Positions 1 to 5,649 of a DNA stretch of 5,649 bases are shown piece after piece. Origin of the DNA: Bacteroidales bacterium H10 (GTDB lineage Bacteria > Bacteroidota > Bacteroidia > Bacteroidales > Muribaculaceae); assembly GCA_001701295.1 (NCBI GenBank), contig DAAV01000150.1, positions 1 to 5,649 of the forward strand. The letters are read 5' to 3'. The notes under the pieces were generated by a model. It was not told the DNA's origin and made no database searches. It saw only the letters and a list, made by a program, of their open reading frames with translations. Each line of letters starts with the position of its first letter. Within the stretch, counting starts at the first letter, position 1. The position numbers were made by a program, and so were the translations under genes.

Positions 1-1008
1 GACGAAATAATCGTCGAGAGAGATCAGCTTGGGCCTCATAAGGTTGGTCATCAGCTGGATGGCCAGGCGTTTCGAGGTCGTGGTCTTCCCTGATGACGAT
101 GGCCCGGCGATCAGAATGATCGATCCTCCGCCTTGTCGCTTGCGGTCGAGGATATCGTCGGATATACGCCCGATGAGCTTGTCATGCATCGCCTCGGCTA
201 CGTTGATCAGATCGGAGGTCTCGCCGCGTTCCACGGCCCGGTTGAGCTCTCCGACCGAAGATACGCGGATCACACGATTGAAGTTCAGGTGTTCGGTAAA
301 GGCGCGGAACATTTTTTCCTGAGTGACGGGAGCGCACGGCATGTCCGGATTGGCCAGATCGGGTCCGAGCATCAGTAGGCCGTCCTGCCAGGGAATGAGA
401 TCGAACACGCCTACATGTCCCGTGGATGGTGCGAGCGGCCCATAGAAAGAATCGGCGAGTCCGTCAAGATCATAATAGGAGGTATATATCTCCGGGACGG
501 TCTCGAGCAGACGGACCTTGTCATACAGATGCTGTCGGCGGAACATCTCGATCACGTCGGCAGTAAGTTTCTCGTGACGGATGAAAGGCAGATCGGCGTC
601 CACGAGTCTCCGCATGCCGGAAACGAGTGCGTCGGCAAAATCATGATTCACGGCGAAGTGGCACATAAAGGCGTCGAATATCCTGCAGAACAGACCTTTC
701 GCTATCGAGTGCTCGATGCGTATTGTCAGAGAGGGATCTATGTCGTGCAATGCCCGATAGACGATCATGCACAGAGAGCGGACATAGACATCGCGGCCCA
801 CGGAGGAGCTGGAGTCGAGAAATTCTATCTCCTTAGGGGCGAACACCTGGAACCCGAGATGTTCGGTCTTGTTGTTGGCCAGCGCGCATATCGGTCTGAA
901 TCCGAGATTTACTTCCGGCATCTTCGCGATCTCGGCGAGAGTCGCGCCGCCCTCGACATCCACATACCGGCTGATATTGCGGCAAAATATCTGTATTGTC
1001 TTGCTCAT
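1..1008 (-). CDS. Nucleoside (uridine-type) kinase with N-terminal TGS/ThrRS-like region, partial (C-terminus off the left edge)
   Basis: Codons 1-336 read without a stop from ATG at 1008 to the window edge. Residues about 1-60 (starting MSKTIQIFCRN, then VEGGATLAEIA) look like a TGS domain. Residues about 60-210 resemble the second additional domain of threonyl-tRNA synthetase, including HSIAKG at 100-105, where the second His of the usual HxxxH motif is replaced by Lys. A P-loop, GPSSSGKTTTSKRL at 302-315, follows, then SLDDYFV at the edge, as in uridine kinase/phosphoribulokinase folds. Family members, from memory, are about 550 residues, so the rest of the kinase domain is missing here. 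The expected role is cytoplasmic ATP- or GTP-dependent phosphorylation of uridine/cytidine in pyrimidine salvage; the fused region may be regulatory. The start is supported by a GGGAG ribosome site 9 nt upstream and a promoter at 1043-1074. The family is clear; substrate specificity is inferred. Confidence 0.88.
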   Translation of the reverse strand, partial: MSKTIQIFCRNISRYVDVEGGATLAEIAKMPEVNLGFRPICALANNKTEHLGFQVFAPKEIEFLDSSSSVGRDVYVRSLCMIVYRALHDIDPSLTIRIEHSIAKGLFCRIFDAFMCHFAVNHDFADALVSGMRRLVDADLPFIRHEKLTADVIEMFRRQHLYDKVRLLETVPEIYTSYYDLDGLADSFYGPLAPSTGHVGVFDLIPWQDGLLMLGPDLANPDMPCAPVTQEKMFRAFTEHLNFNRVIRVSSVGELNRAVERGETSDLINVAEAMHDKLIGRISDDILDRKRQGGGSIILIAGPSSSGKTTTSKRLAIQLMTNLMRPKLISLDDYFV

Positions 1009-1017
1009 TATTGTAAA

Positions 1018-1022
1018 CTCCC
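1018..1022 (-). promoter_or_regulatory. Ribosome binding site of the nucleoside kinase
   Basis: On the minus strand GGGAG lies 9 nt before the ATG at 1008. A purine-rich Shine-Dalgarno site is not seen before the other starts in this window, so it helps fix this start. Confidence 0.5.
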
Positions 1023-1042
1023 GTCATAGTACGGAGCAACTG

Positions 1043-1074
1043 CAAAAATAACGTTTTTTTTGCGGATTGGGAAA
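1043..1074 (-). promoter_or_regulatory. Bacteroidales-type promoter for the nucleoside kinase
   Basis: Minus strand: TATTTTTG (1050-1043) matches the -7 consensus TAnnTTTG exactly. A TTTC (1074-1071), one base off the -33 TTTG, lies 20 nt upstream. Transcription would begin near 1037, giving a leader of about 30 nt that contains the GGGAG site. The consensus is known for the primary sigma factor of Bacteroides; use of this copy is inferred. It overlaps the plus-strand promoter at 1059-1089. Confidence 0.5.
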
Positions 1075-1089
1075 TTTTTATTATGTTTG
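1059..1089 (+). promoter_or_regulatory. Bacteroidales-type promoter for the DUF4254-GT9 operon
   Basis: TTTG at 1059-1062 is followed, after exactly 19 nt, by TATGTTTG at 1082-1089. Both elements match the Bacteroides consensus (TTTG, then TAnnTTTG) perfectly and the spacing is the usual one. Transcription should begin around 1094-1097, leaving a leader of about 40 nt before the ATG at 1135. That leader has no Shine-Dalgarno-like stretch and is A-rich, which is common in this phylum. Confidence 0.7.
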
Positions 1090-1134
1090 GAAATATTTTA
1101 TGAAAATTGACCAGAAAAACAATCAGAACCGACT

Positions 1135-1743
1135 ATGGACAGTATATCTACAATAGCCAACGAGGTTTTTGACCGCAGTGTGGCGGACTATCACAAGACA
1201 GACAATGTGGACGCTCAGATCGATAATCCTTATCGTGCGGGATCGTTCGAGGCGATACTTTATTCCAAAAACTGGGTCGATGCCGTACAGTGGCATCTCG
1301 AGGATATAATCAGAGACCCGGAGATCGATCCGAAAGAGGCTCTTGAGCTTAAGCGCCGCATAGACCGGTCGAATCAGGTGCGCACCGATATGGTGGAGGA
1401 TATCGACACCTGGATGCGCGAACGTTATAAAGATATAAAAGTCAGCGATGACGCGACCATCAATACCGAGTCTCCCGCATGGGCGCTCGACAGACTGTCG
1501 ATTCTCGCGCTCAAGATATGGCATATGCGCGAACAGGCCGAGCGCAAGGATGTCGACGAGGCGCATCTGGAACGCAGCAAGGCGCGTCTCGAGATCCTGC
1601 TCGAACAGCGCATGGACCTTTCTCTCGCCATCGATCAACTTCTTGCCGATATCGAGGCAGGGCGGAAATATATGAAGGTCTACCGACAGATGAAGCTGTA
1701 TAACGATCCTTCCACCAATCCGGTGCTGTATGCCAAAAAATAA
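1135..1743 (+). CDS. DUF4254 domain-containing protein, first gene of the operon with GT9
   Basis: This 202-residue, almost wholly helical and charged protein is recognised from its motifs as a DUF4254 member: WVDAVQWHLEDIIRDPEIDP at 47-66, RRIDRSNQVRTDMVEDID at 74-91, and SPAWALDRLSILALKIWHM at 113-131. No signal peptide or membrane segment is visible, so a cytoplasmic location is likely. The domain has no known activity that I can name. The length covers the whole domain, so the gene looks complete. It has its own consensus promoter upstream, and its last 14 bp overlap the start of the glycosyltransferase gene, which points to co-translation and a shared task, perhaps helping or regulating a surface-glycan transferase. 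That role is inference. The start at 1135 is preferred because the promoter sits just upstream and no in-frame ATG precedes it in the leader. Confidence 0.85.
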   Translation: MDSISTIANEVFDRSVADYHKTDNVDAQIDNPYRAGSFEAILYSKNWVDAVQWHLEDIIRDPEIDPKEALELKRRIDRSNQVRTDMVEDIDTWMRERYKDIKVSDDATINTESPAWALDRLSILALKIWHMREQAERKDVDEAHLERSKARLEILLEQRMDLSLAIDQLLADIEAGRKYMKVYRQMKLYNDPSTNPVLYAKK

Positions 1744-2779
1744 GGAAAAGCGGGCAGTGCTTGTGTCCCGGTTCTCGGCTCTCGGCGATGTCGCCATGAC
1801 ATTGCCGTCGGTCTACGACGCGTGTGTCGCCAATCCGGACGTGAGTTTCTACTATCTGACGCGGCATCATCCGGCGCAGGTGTTTATAAACCGTCCGCCA
1901 AATCTGACTATGGCCGCCGTGAATCTCGACAATTACAAAGGCATCGGCGGACTGTGGCGTCTTTCGAAAGCGTTGCGCAAACGGTATGGCATTACGGATT
2001 ATGTGGATCTGCACGATGTGTTGCGCACCAAGGTGCTGCGGCTCTTCATGCGCATGGCTGGCGTAAGGGTCAGATATCTCGAAAAGGGGCGGCGCGCCAA
2101 GAAGGAAGCGACCCGCCGCAACAACAAGGTGCTCGTCCAGCTGAAACCTATGCCGGAAAGATACCGCGATGTATTCTACAATGCCGGAATAGCCCTGGCC
2201 AACGATTTCGATACATTATGGGGAAAAGGTAAAGGTGATCCCAGGGATTTCGCAGGAGTGACGCCTCCGAAGCGGGAAGGAGAGCACTGGATGGCAGTCG
2301 CTCCATTCGCGCGTCACAAGGGCAAGATTTATCCGATCGAGCATCTGGAGCGCGTCATAGAGCATTTCAACCGCAAGCCCGGGCAGAAAATATTCATTTT
2401 CGGTTTCGGAAAGGAGGAAAGCGCGGTGATCGGCAAGCTGGGCCGTCGATATCAGTCGGTGGTCAATATGGCGGAGGCCGGTCTCGGGATCGCGGCCGAA
2501 CTGGCATTGCTCAGTCATTGCGACGTGATGTTGTCGATGGATTCCGCCAATATGCATCTCGCGTCGCTTGTGGGCCTGCGTACGGTAAGCGTCTGGGGCG
2601 CCACACATCCATATACCGGCTTTCTCGGCTGGAGACAGCGCACCCGTGACGTGGTGCAGCTCGACATGACCTGCCGGCCCTGCTCCGTATTCGGCGACAG
2701 GCCCTGTTTCAGAGGCGATTATCACTGTCTTGCGGGCATAACTCCGAAGATGATAATAGAGAAGCTTGAAAATCCGTGA
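1730..2779 (+). CDS. Glycosyltransferase family 9 (LPS heptosyltransferase-like) protein
   Basis: This 349-residue protein shows the GT9 two-Rossmann (GT-B) layout. The N-terminal motif SRFSALGDVAMTLP is at 13-26, and its Asp20 aligns with the catalytic base of E. coli WaaC (Asp13). A nucleotide-sugar region begins with APFARHKGKIYP at 191-202, and SMDSANMHLASLVGL-x3-SVWGATHP follows at 269-294. Near the C-terminus is a Cys cluster: C315, C318, C326 and C333. GT9 enzymes are usually peripheral cytoplasmic-face proteins that add heptose or another sugar from a nucleotide donor to the growing LPS core. Donor and acceptor cannot be read from the sequence, so no symbol is given. The start overlaps DUF4254 by 14 bp and lacks a ribosome site, suggesting translational coupling. 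The last codons and the TGA stop lie inside a terminator hairpin. Length is normal for the family. Confidence 0.9.
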   Translation: MPKNKEKRAVLVSRFSALGDVAMTLPSVYDACVANPDVSFYYLTRHHPAQVFINRPPNLTMAAVNLDNYKGIGGLWRLSKALRKRYGITDYVDLHDVLRTKVLRLFMRMAGVRVRYLEKGRRAKKEATRRNNKVLVQLKPMPERYRDVFYNAGIALANDFDTLWGKGKGDPRDFAGVTPPKREGEHWMAVAPFARHKGKIYPIEHLERVIEHFNRKPGQKIFIFGFGKEESAVIGKLGRRYQSVVNMAEAGLGIAAELALLSHCDVMLSMDSANMHLASLVGLRTVSVWGATHPYTGFLGWRQRTRDVVQLDMTCRPCSVFGDRPCFRGDYHCLAGITPKMIIEKLENP

Positions 2780-2797
2780 TTTTTAAGCTTCTCTATT
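2755..2797. terminator. Likely bidirectional terminator between GT9 and prfB
   Basis: A perfect 13-bp inverted repeat (AATAGAGAAGCTT at 2755-2767, its complement at 2785-2797) continues inward through a G-T wobble and five A-T pairs to a 5-nt loop, CCGTG, making a 19-bp stem. Genes converge on it from both sides: GT9 ends inside it at 2779 and prfB ends 23 bp away at 2820. The downstream U-tracts are weak (AATTATTATTG on the plus side), so termination is inferred from stem strength and position. Confidence 0.7.
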
Positions 2798-2819
2798 AAT
2801 TATTATTGTCTGTCGTGAT

Positions 2820-3941
2820 TTATTCTGCCGCTTCGGTGCCTGCGAATTCCATAAGATAAGCCTTGATGAATTCGTCGATCTCGCCGTCCATCACGCCGTT
2901 GACGTCTGATGTCTGATAATTGGTGCGATGATCCTTCACACGTCTGTCATCGAAGACGTAGCTTCGTATCTGGCTTCCCCATTCGATTTTTTTCTTTCCG
3001 GCCTCGACTTTGGCCTGCTCTTCCATGCGGTGGCGGAGTTCTTTTTCATATAGAATCGATTTCAGCTGTCGCATGGCGTTCTCCTTATTCTTGGGCTGGT
3101 CGCGTGTCTCGGTGTTCTCGATGAGGATTTCTTCCTCCTCGCCGGTGTAGGGATCCTTGAACTGGTAGCGGAGGCGCACGCCTGACTCGACCTTGTTGAC
3201 GTTCTGGCCTCCGGCACCTCCCGAGCGGAATGTATCCCATGACACGCGTGCGGTCTCTACCTGAATATCGATGGTGTCATCGACAAGGGGAGTGACAAAC
3301 ACGGATGCGAAGGATGTCATGCGCTTGCCTTGTGCGTTATACGGGCTGACGCGGACCAGACGGTGCACACCGTTTTCCGATTTGAGGAATCCGTAGGCAT
3401 AGTCGCCTTCTATGTTTATGGTGACTGATTTTATGCCGGCCTCGTCGCCGTCAAGTATATTGGCGATCGAAGTCTTGTAGCCGTGGCGTTCGGCATAGCG
3501 GAGATACAGGCGCATGAGCATCGAGGCCCAGTCCTGCGACTCGGTACCGCCGGCACCGGAGTTGATCTTCAGTACGACGCTGAGTTTGTCTTCCTCGCGG
3601 CGGAGCATGTTCCGGAGCTCGAGATCTTCCACTTCCTTGACAAGAGATGCGTACTGGTCATCGACTTCCTGCTCGGTGACGAGTTCATCCTTAAGAAAAT
3701 CGAGTGCCAGACGGAGTTCCTCAAGCTGTTTTTCCACAGCGGTATAGGAATCTATCCAGAAATGGATGCCCTTGATCTTGCGCATCTGGGCTTCGGCCTT
3801 GTCGCGGTCGTCCCAGAAATCGGCCACATGAGTGCGGAGTTCCTCCTCCTCGACTTCTATTTTCTTTGAATCGATATCAAGATAATGCTTGAGATCGGCT
3901 ACGCGGGTTTCAATATGTTTGAATTGATCGGAAGTAATCAT
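2820..3941 (-). CDS. prfB: Peptide chain release factor 2 (RF2), single-frame
   Basis: This 373-residue protein aligns with RF2 from end to end. It has an N-terminal helical domain (1-110), GAGGTESQDWASML at 129-142, the stop-codon recognition loop RLVRVSPYNAQGKRMTSF at 194-211, the catalytic FRSGGAGGQNVN at 238-249 with GGQ at 244-246, and the C-terminal WGSQIRSYVFDDRRVKDHRT at 321-340. RF2 enters the ribosomal A site at UAA or UGA and triggers peptidyl-tRNA hydrolysis. Three features stand out. The codon-recognition tripeptide is SPY (199-201) instead of the E. coli SPF. About eight extra residues lie after VRLRYQ (DPYTGEEEEILIE region, 263-275). The frame is continuous at YLD (20-22), where E. 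coli RF2 carries its UGA frameshift. The residue equivalent to E. coli 246 is Ser. Its own stop is TAA. The start gives the usual N-terminal length; no clear ribosome site precedes it. Confidence 0.96.
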   Translation of the reverse strand: MITSDQFKHIETRVADLKHYLDIDSKKIEVEEEELRTHVADFWDDRDKAEAQMRKIKGIHFWIDSYTAVEKQLEELRLALDFLKDELVTEQEVDDQYASLVKEVEDLELRNMLRREEDKLSVVLKINSGAGGTESQDWASMLMRLYLRYAERHGYKTSIANILDGDEAGIKSVTINIEGDYAYGFLKSENGVHRLVRVSPYNAQGKRMTSFASVFVTPLVDDTIDIQVETARVSWDTFRSGGAGGQNVNKVESGVRLRYQFKDPYTGEEEEILIENTETRDQPKNKENAMRQLKSILYEKELRHRMEEQAKVEAGKKKIEWGSQIRSYVFDDRRVKDHRTNYQTSDVNGVMDGEIDEFIKAYLMEFAGTEAAE

Positions 3942-4011
3942 GATTGATTCAGCTGTTTTCAGTCGGTAAAATTAGTAAAAAAAAACCACATACGCGTAAC
4001 GCTCGCCCGAA

Positions 4012-4035
4012 AAAGCAAAAAAGCAATAAAGCAGA
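4012..4035. repeat. Three tandem 8-bp units with AAAGCA core
   Basis: AAAGCAAA, AAAGCAAT and AAAGCAGA follow one another at 4012, 4020 and 4028, an exact 8-bp period. They lie about 70-95 bp upstream of the prfB start and downstream of the TPR regulator gene. On the minus strand they read as three T-rich TGCTTT blocks. They may be simple low-complexity sequence, part of a weak terminator for the regulator gene, or a binding site for prfB control; the sequence alone cannot decide. Confidence 0.35.
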
Positions 4036-4040
4036 AGAGT

Positions 4041-4109
4041 TTACTGTTTTAGACGCGCGATGTTCTCCTGAGCGCTTTCTGATATTTTCTCACATACTTC
4101 ACGAGTGAT
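4041..4109 (-). pseudogene. Possible 3' remnant of an unidentified gene
   Basis: On the minus strand, a frame different from the regulator gene stays open from just after a stop at 4112-4110 to TAA at 4043-4041. It gives 22 codons ending SESAQENIARLKQ. No ATG occurs in it. The peptide looks like a natural amphipathic, charged C-terminal helix, and bases 4051-4080 are about 57% G+C, unlike the AT-rich gene beside it and like the housekeeping genes to the left. This would fit the tail of a gene once upstream of prfB whose front was replaced when the AT-rich segment arrived. A 22-codon open stretch can easily occur by chance, so this is tentative, and I do not recognise the family. Confidence 0.25.
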
Positions 4110-5649
4110 TTATTTTATCAGATTGATAACATAAATCATATAGGAAAGTTTCTGTGGATCCTGTTATATTGAGTTTTTTGCGTAAATTATATGTAATTGT
4201 AGTGATGGTTCTTACACTACGATTGGTAAGGGCTGCAATTTCTTTTGCTGATAAACCGGTGAGGATGAAGCAACATATTCTGATTTCTGAGGGAGTAAGC
4301 GTAGGACAATTTTCTTTTAGAATTTTATGGAAATCATTGTTGACTATATCAAAATATGTCTGAAACATCTCCCACACATTATTCTGTAGATCCGATTCAC
4401 GAAGTTTATTCCGGATCATGTCCATATTTTCTCTTGCAGACATTTTGCTGTCGTTCGTAGCTTCGCGTATAGCAGTTATGGAGTCGTTGAGTTGTCCCAT
4501 ACGCAAAGTCATTGTTGATAATTCCCGGTTGCGTTCGTCTAATATCTCTGTCGACAAGTCAAGTTCTTTTTTATGTGAATCATTTATATCCTTAATTTTT
4601 TTGTGTGACTTTTTCTTGTTCCTGTACCATAGTATCAGAAATAATACGCTGATAATTAGGAAAGAAATAGATAAGAGTAGTATGGTTCTGTTTTTAGGAC
4701 TGTTTTGAAGTGAGTCTGCTGATATGTCGTCAAGATATTTTTGAAACCTGACGGCGACGGTTCTGGATGCTGTAGAGTTGTTTATTCCGTATATGGAATC
4801 TTTTAACGTATAAGCTTCATCAAGCCACTCCAATGCCTCCCCATGTTTCAATAAGCTCTTTTTAATATTGCTCATACATCTATAGGCCTCAGGGGCTAAT
4901 GTGCCGCATGAAAGCCTGTCGAAGATAGACTTATGGGTTTCAATAAGTTTTTCAGCATCAACAGCCTTTCCCGAGTCAAGAAGTGCATATGCATAGTTCA
5001 GTAGAATTTGAGGGTTTATCGTGACCATAGAGTCATCCTTAATTAACTGTTCAAACAGGATGAAGGCCTTATCATAGTTTCCCGTACGATGAAAAATATT
5101 TGCTGCGTTGGCGTTTATCAGGTTGATGCGGTGTGGATCATTAGTCGAACGTCGAGCCATATCAAGAAACTCGATTGCTTTTGAATAGTCACCGAGCATA
5201 GTGTACAATGAACTGTACCCTATTGCAATATCACATCCATAATTAGCTTTCTTGCTTCGAATGCTATTGATTTTCTCAAGCTCATCGGAAGCTTTTTGTA
5301 TACTTGTGCGCATCATATCATAATTGCCTGCCTCTGCAAATATTTCTGCAAGAATGATAAAAGCCTTTACATCATATTCTCGTAAAGAATCGTTTTTTTT
5401 CTCATTCAGTATGTCAAAAACATAACGTGATGCATTCTCAATTCTAAACGCATAATGTGAAGCAGAAGCCGCTTTGTGTTTCAGTTTAAGTCGGAATGAT
5501 TGGTCTTGTGAGGCCCGTTCGCTTTGTAAGGCCGACTTGAAAGCTTCGTAGCCCTCTGGAAAATTTCCTGTACTGCAAAGGATATCTCCTTTATCCGTCA
5601 ATATATCCGACTGTTCAATATCGGAAGAATATTTCATAAGAGAGTCGAG
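4099..5649 (-). CDS. TPR, single-pass membrane, LuxR-type HTH regulator, partial (N-terminus off the right edge)
   Basis: The frame is open through the right edge; four codons (LDSL) precede the first visible ATG at 5637, and the sequence there is already repeat-like, so the true start and any signal peptide lie outside. Counting from that ATG, about six TPR-like helix pairs are seen: near 10-40, 90-122, 136-165, 171-203, 209-236 and 250-281. A single hydrophobic helix (TILLLSISFLIISVLFLILWY, 318-338) is followed by the basic RNKKKSHKK, a coiled-coil-like stretch (350-395), and a C-terminal LuxR-type helix-turn-helix (LTPSEIR at 447-453, GLSAKEIAALTNRSVRTIT at 461-479, LRKKLNI at 485-491). 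By the positive-inside rule the TPR part faces the periplasm and the HTH the cytoplasm, giving a one-protein membrane sensor-regulator, an architecture known in Bacteroidetes. The ligand and target genes are unknown. The gene is clearly AT-richer than its left-hand neighbours, suggesting transfer. Confidence 0.85.
   Translation of the reverse strand, partial: LDSLMKYSSDIEQSDILTDKGDILCSTGNFPEGYEAFKSALQSERASQDQSFRLKLKHKAASASHYAFRIENASRYVFDILNEKKNDSLREYDVKAFIILAEIFAEAGNYDMMRTSIQKASDELEKINSIRSKKANYGCDIAIGYSSLYTMLGDYSKAIEFLDMARRSTNDPHRINLINANAANIFHRTGNYDKAFILFEQLIKDDSMVTINPQILLNYAYALLDSGKAVDAEKLIETHKSIFDRLSCGTLAPEAYRCMSNIKKSLLKHGEALEWLDEAYTLKDSIYGINNSTASRTVAVRFQKYLDDISADSLQNSPKNRTILLLSISFLIISVLFLILWYRNKKKSHKKIKDINDSHKKELDLSTEILDERNRELSTMTLRMGQLNDSITAIREATNDSKMSARENMDMIRNKLRESDLQNNVWEMFQTYFDIVNNDFHKILKENCPTLTPSEIRICCFILTGLSAKEIAALTNRSVRTITTITYNLRKKLNITGSTETFLYDLCYQSDKINHS
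4153..4299 (-). other. LuxR-type HTH domain of the TPR regulator
   Basis: Residues 447-495 of the visible protein. The scaffold (LTPSEIR, then GLSAKEIAAL, then SVRTI, then LRKKLNI) follows the usual LuxR/GerE pattern of LTxRE, GxxxKEIA, S.xTV and KL. The recognition helix carries SVRTITTITYN, lacking the common His of TVKxH. No receiver domain or kinase precedes it, so activation is probably passed through the membrane helix and coiled coil. Confidence 0.8.

Noticed and set aside
415..1029. Long plus-strand open frame antisense to the nucleoside kinase
   Set aside because: The minus strand here encodes a clear TGS-kinase protein with promoter and ribosome site; the plus frame has no recognisable motifs and is a shadow of biased codon use.
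1730..1745. A6 run at the DUF4254/GT9 overlap as a programmed frameshift making a fusion protein
   Set aside because: A shift from the DUF4254 frame to the GT9 frame would need to be +1, which a simple A run does not favour, and both proteins have complete normal ends. Ordinary coupling explains the overlap.
1123..1797. Long minus-strand open frame antisense to DUF4254
   Set aside because: The plus strand carries recognisable DUF4254 motifs and a perfect promoter; the antisense frame has no family signature.
3967..3974. TAATTTTA on the minus strand as the prfB -7 promoter element
   Set aside because: It misses the final G of TAnnTTTG and has no TTTG at the expected 19-21 nt upstream, so it is too weak to annotate.
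3991..3998. TACGCGTA palindrome next to a 9-base A run upstream of prfB, as an operator or terminator stem
   Set aside because: The palindrome does not extend beyond 8 bp, and such short ones occur often by chance; as a hairpin it has no loop.
5635..5637. ATG at 5637 as the true start of the TPR regulator
   Set aside because: The frame stays open to the window edge (LDSL precedes it), no leader or signal peptide follows, and the sequence is already within a repeat-like region.

Overview
The window fits a chromosomal segment from the order Bacteroidales, and a gut Muribaculaceae/Bacteroides-like organism is plausible. The evidence is a TGS-fused nucleoside kinase, a DUF4254 plus GT9 gene pair, a release factor 2 with Bacteroidetes-style insertions, a TPR-membrane-LuxR regulator, and promoters of the TTTG-N19-TAnnTTTG type. 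The genus is inferred from remembered protein families, not from a database search.

Layout: (1) Positions 1-1008, minus strand, hold the first 336 codons of a nucleoside (uridine-type) kinase; its C-terminus lies beyond the left edge. (2) Positions 1009-1134 are a divergent intergenic region with two overlapping, oppositely oriented Bacteroidales-type promoters. (3) Positions 1135-2779, plus strand, form a two-gene operon, DUF4254 protein followed by a family 9 glycosyltransferase, overlapping by 14 bp. (4) Positions 2755-2797 form a strong hairpin that overlaps the end of the glycosyltransferase gene and sits between convergent genes, so it probably terminates from both sides. (5) Positions 2820-3941, minus strand, encode peptide chain release factor 2 (prfB) in one uninterrupted frame, without the programmed frameshift known from E. 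coli. (6) Positions 3942-4098 are intergenic, with a possible 3' gene remnant and a small 8-bp repeat. (7) Positions 4099-5649, minus strand, hold a visibly AT-richer gene for a TPR / single transmembrane helix / coiled coil / LuxR-type HTH regulator; its N-terminus lies beyond the right edge.

The genes do not form one pathway. The kinase belongs to pyrimidine salvage, the DUF4254-GT9 pair most likely to cell-surface glycan or LPS assembly, and prfB to translation termination. The TPR-HTH protein looks like a membrane-anchored regulator whose targets are probably outside the window, to the right. The most unusual points are the single-frame prfB with an SPY stop-codon motif, the overlapping divergent promoters, the terminator built into coding sequence, and the abrupt composition change near 4100 next to a possible gene remnant. 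I saw no clear evidence of a wholly new system.
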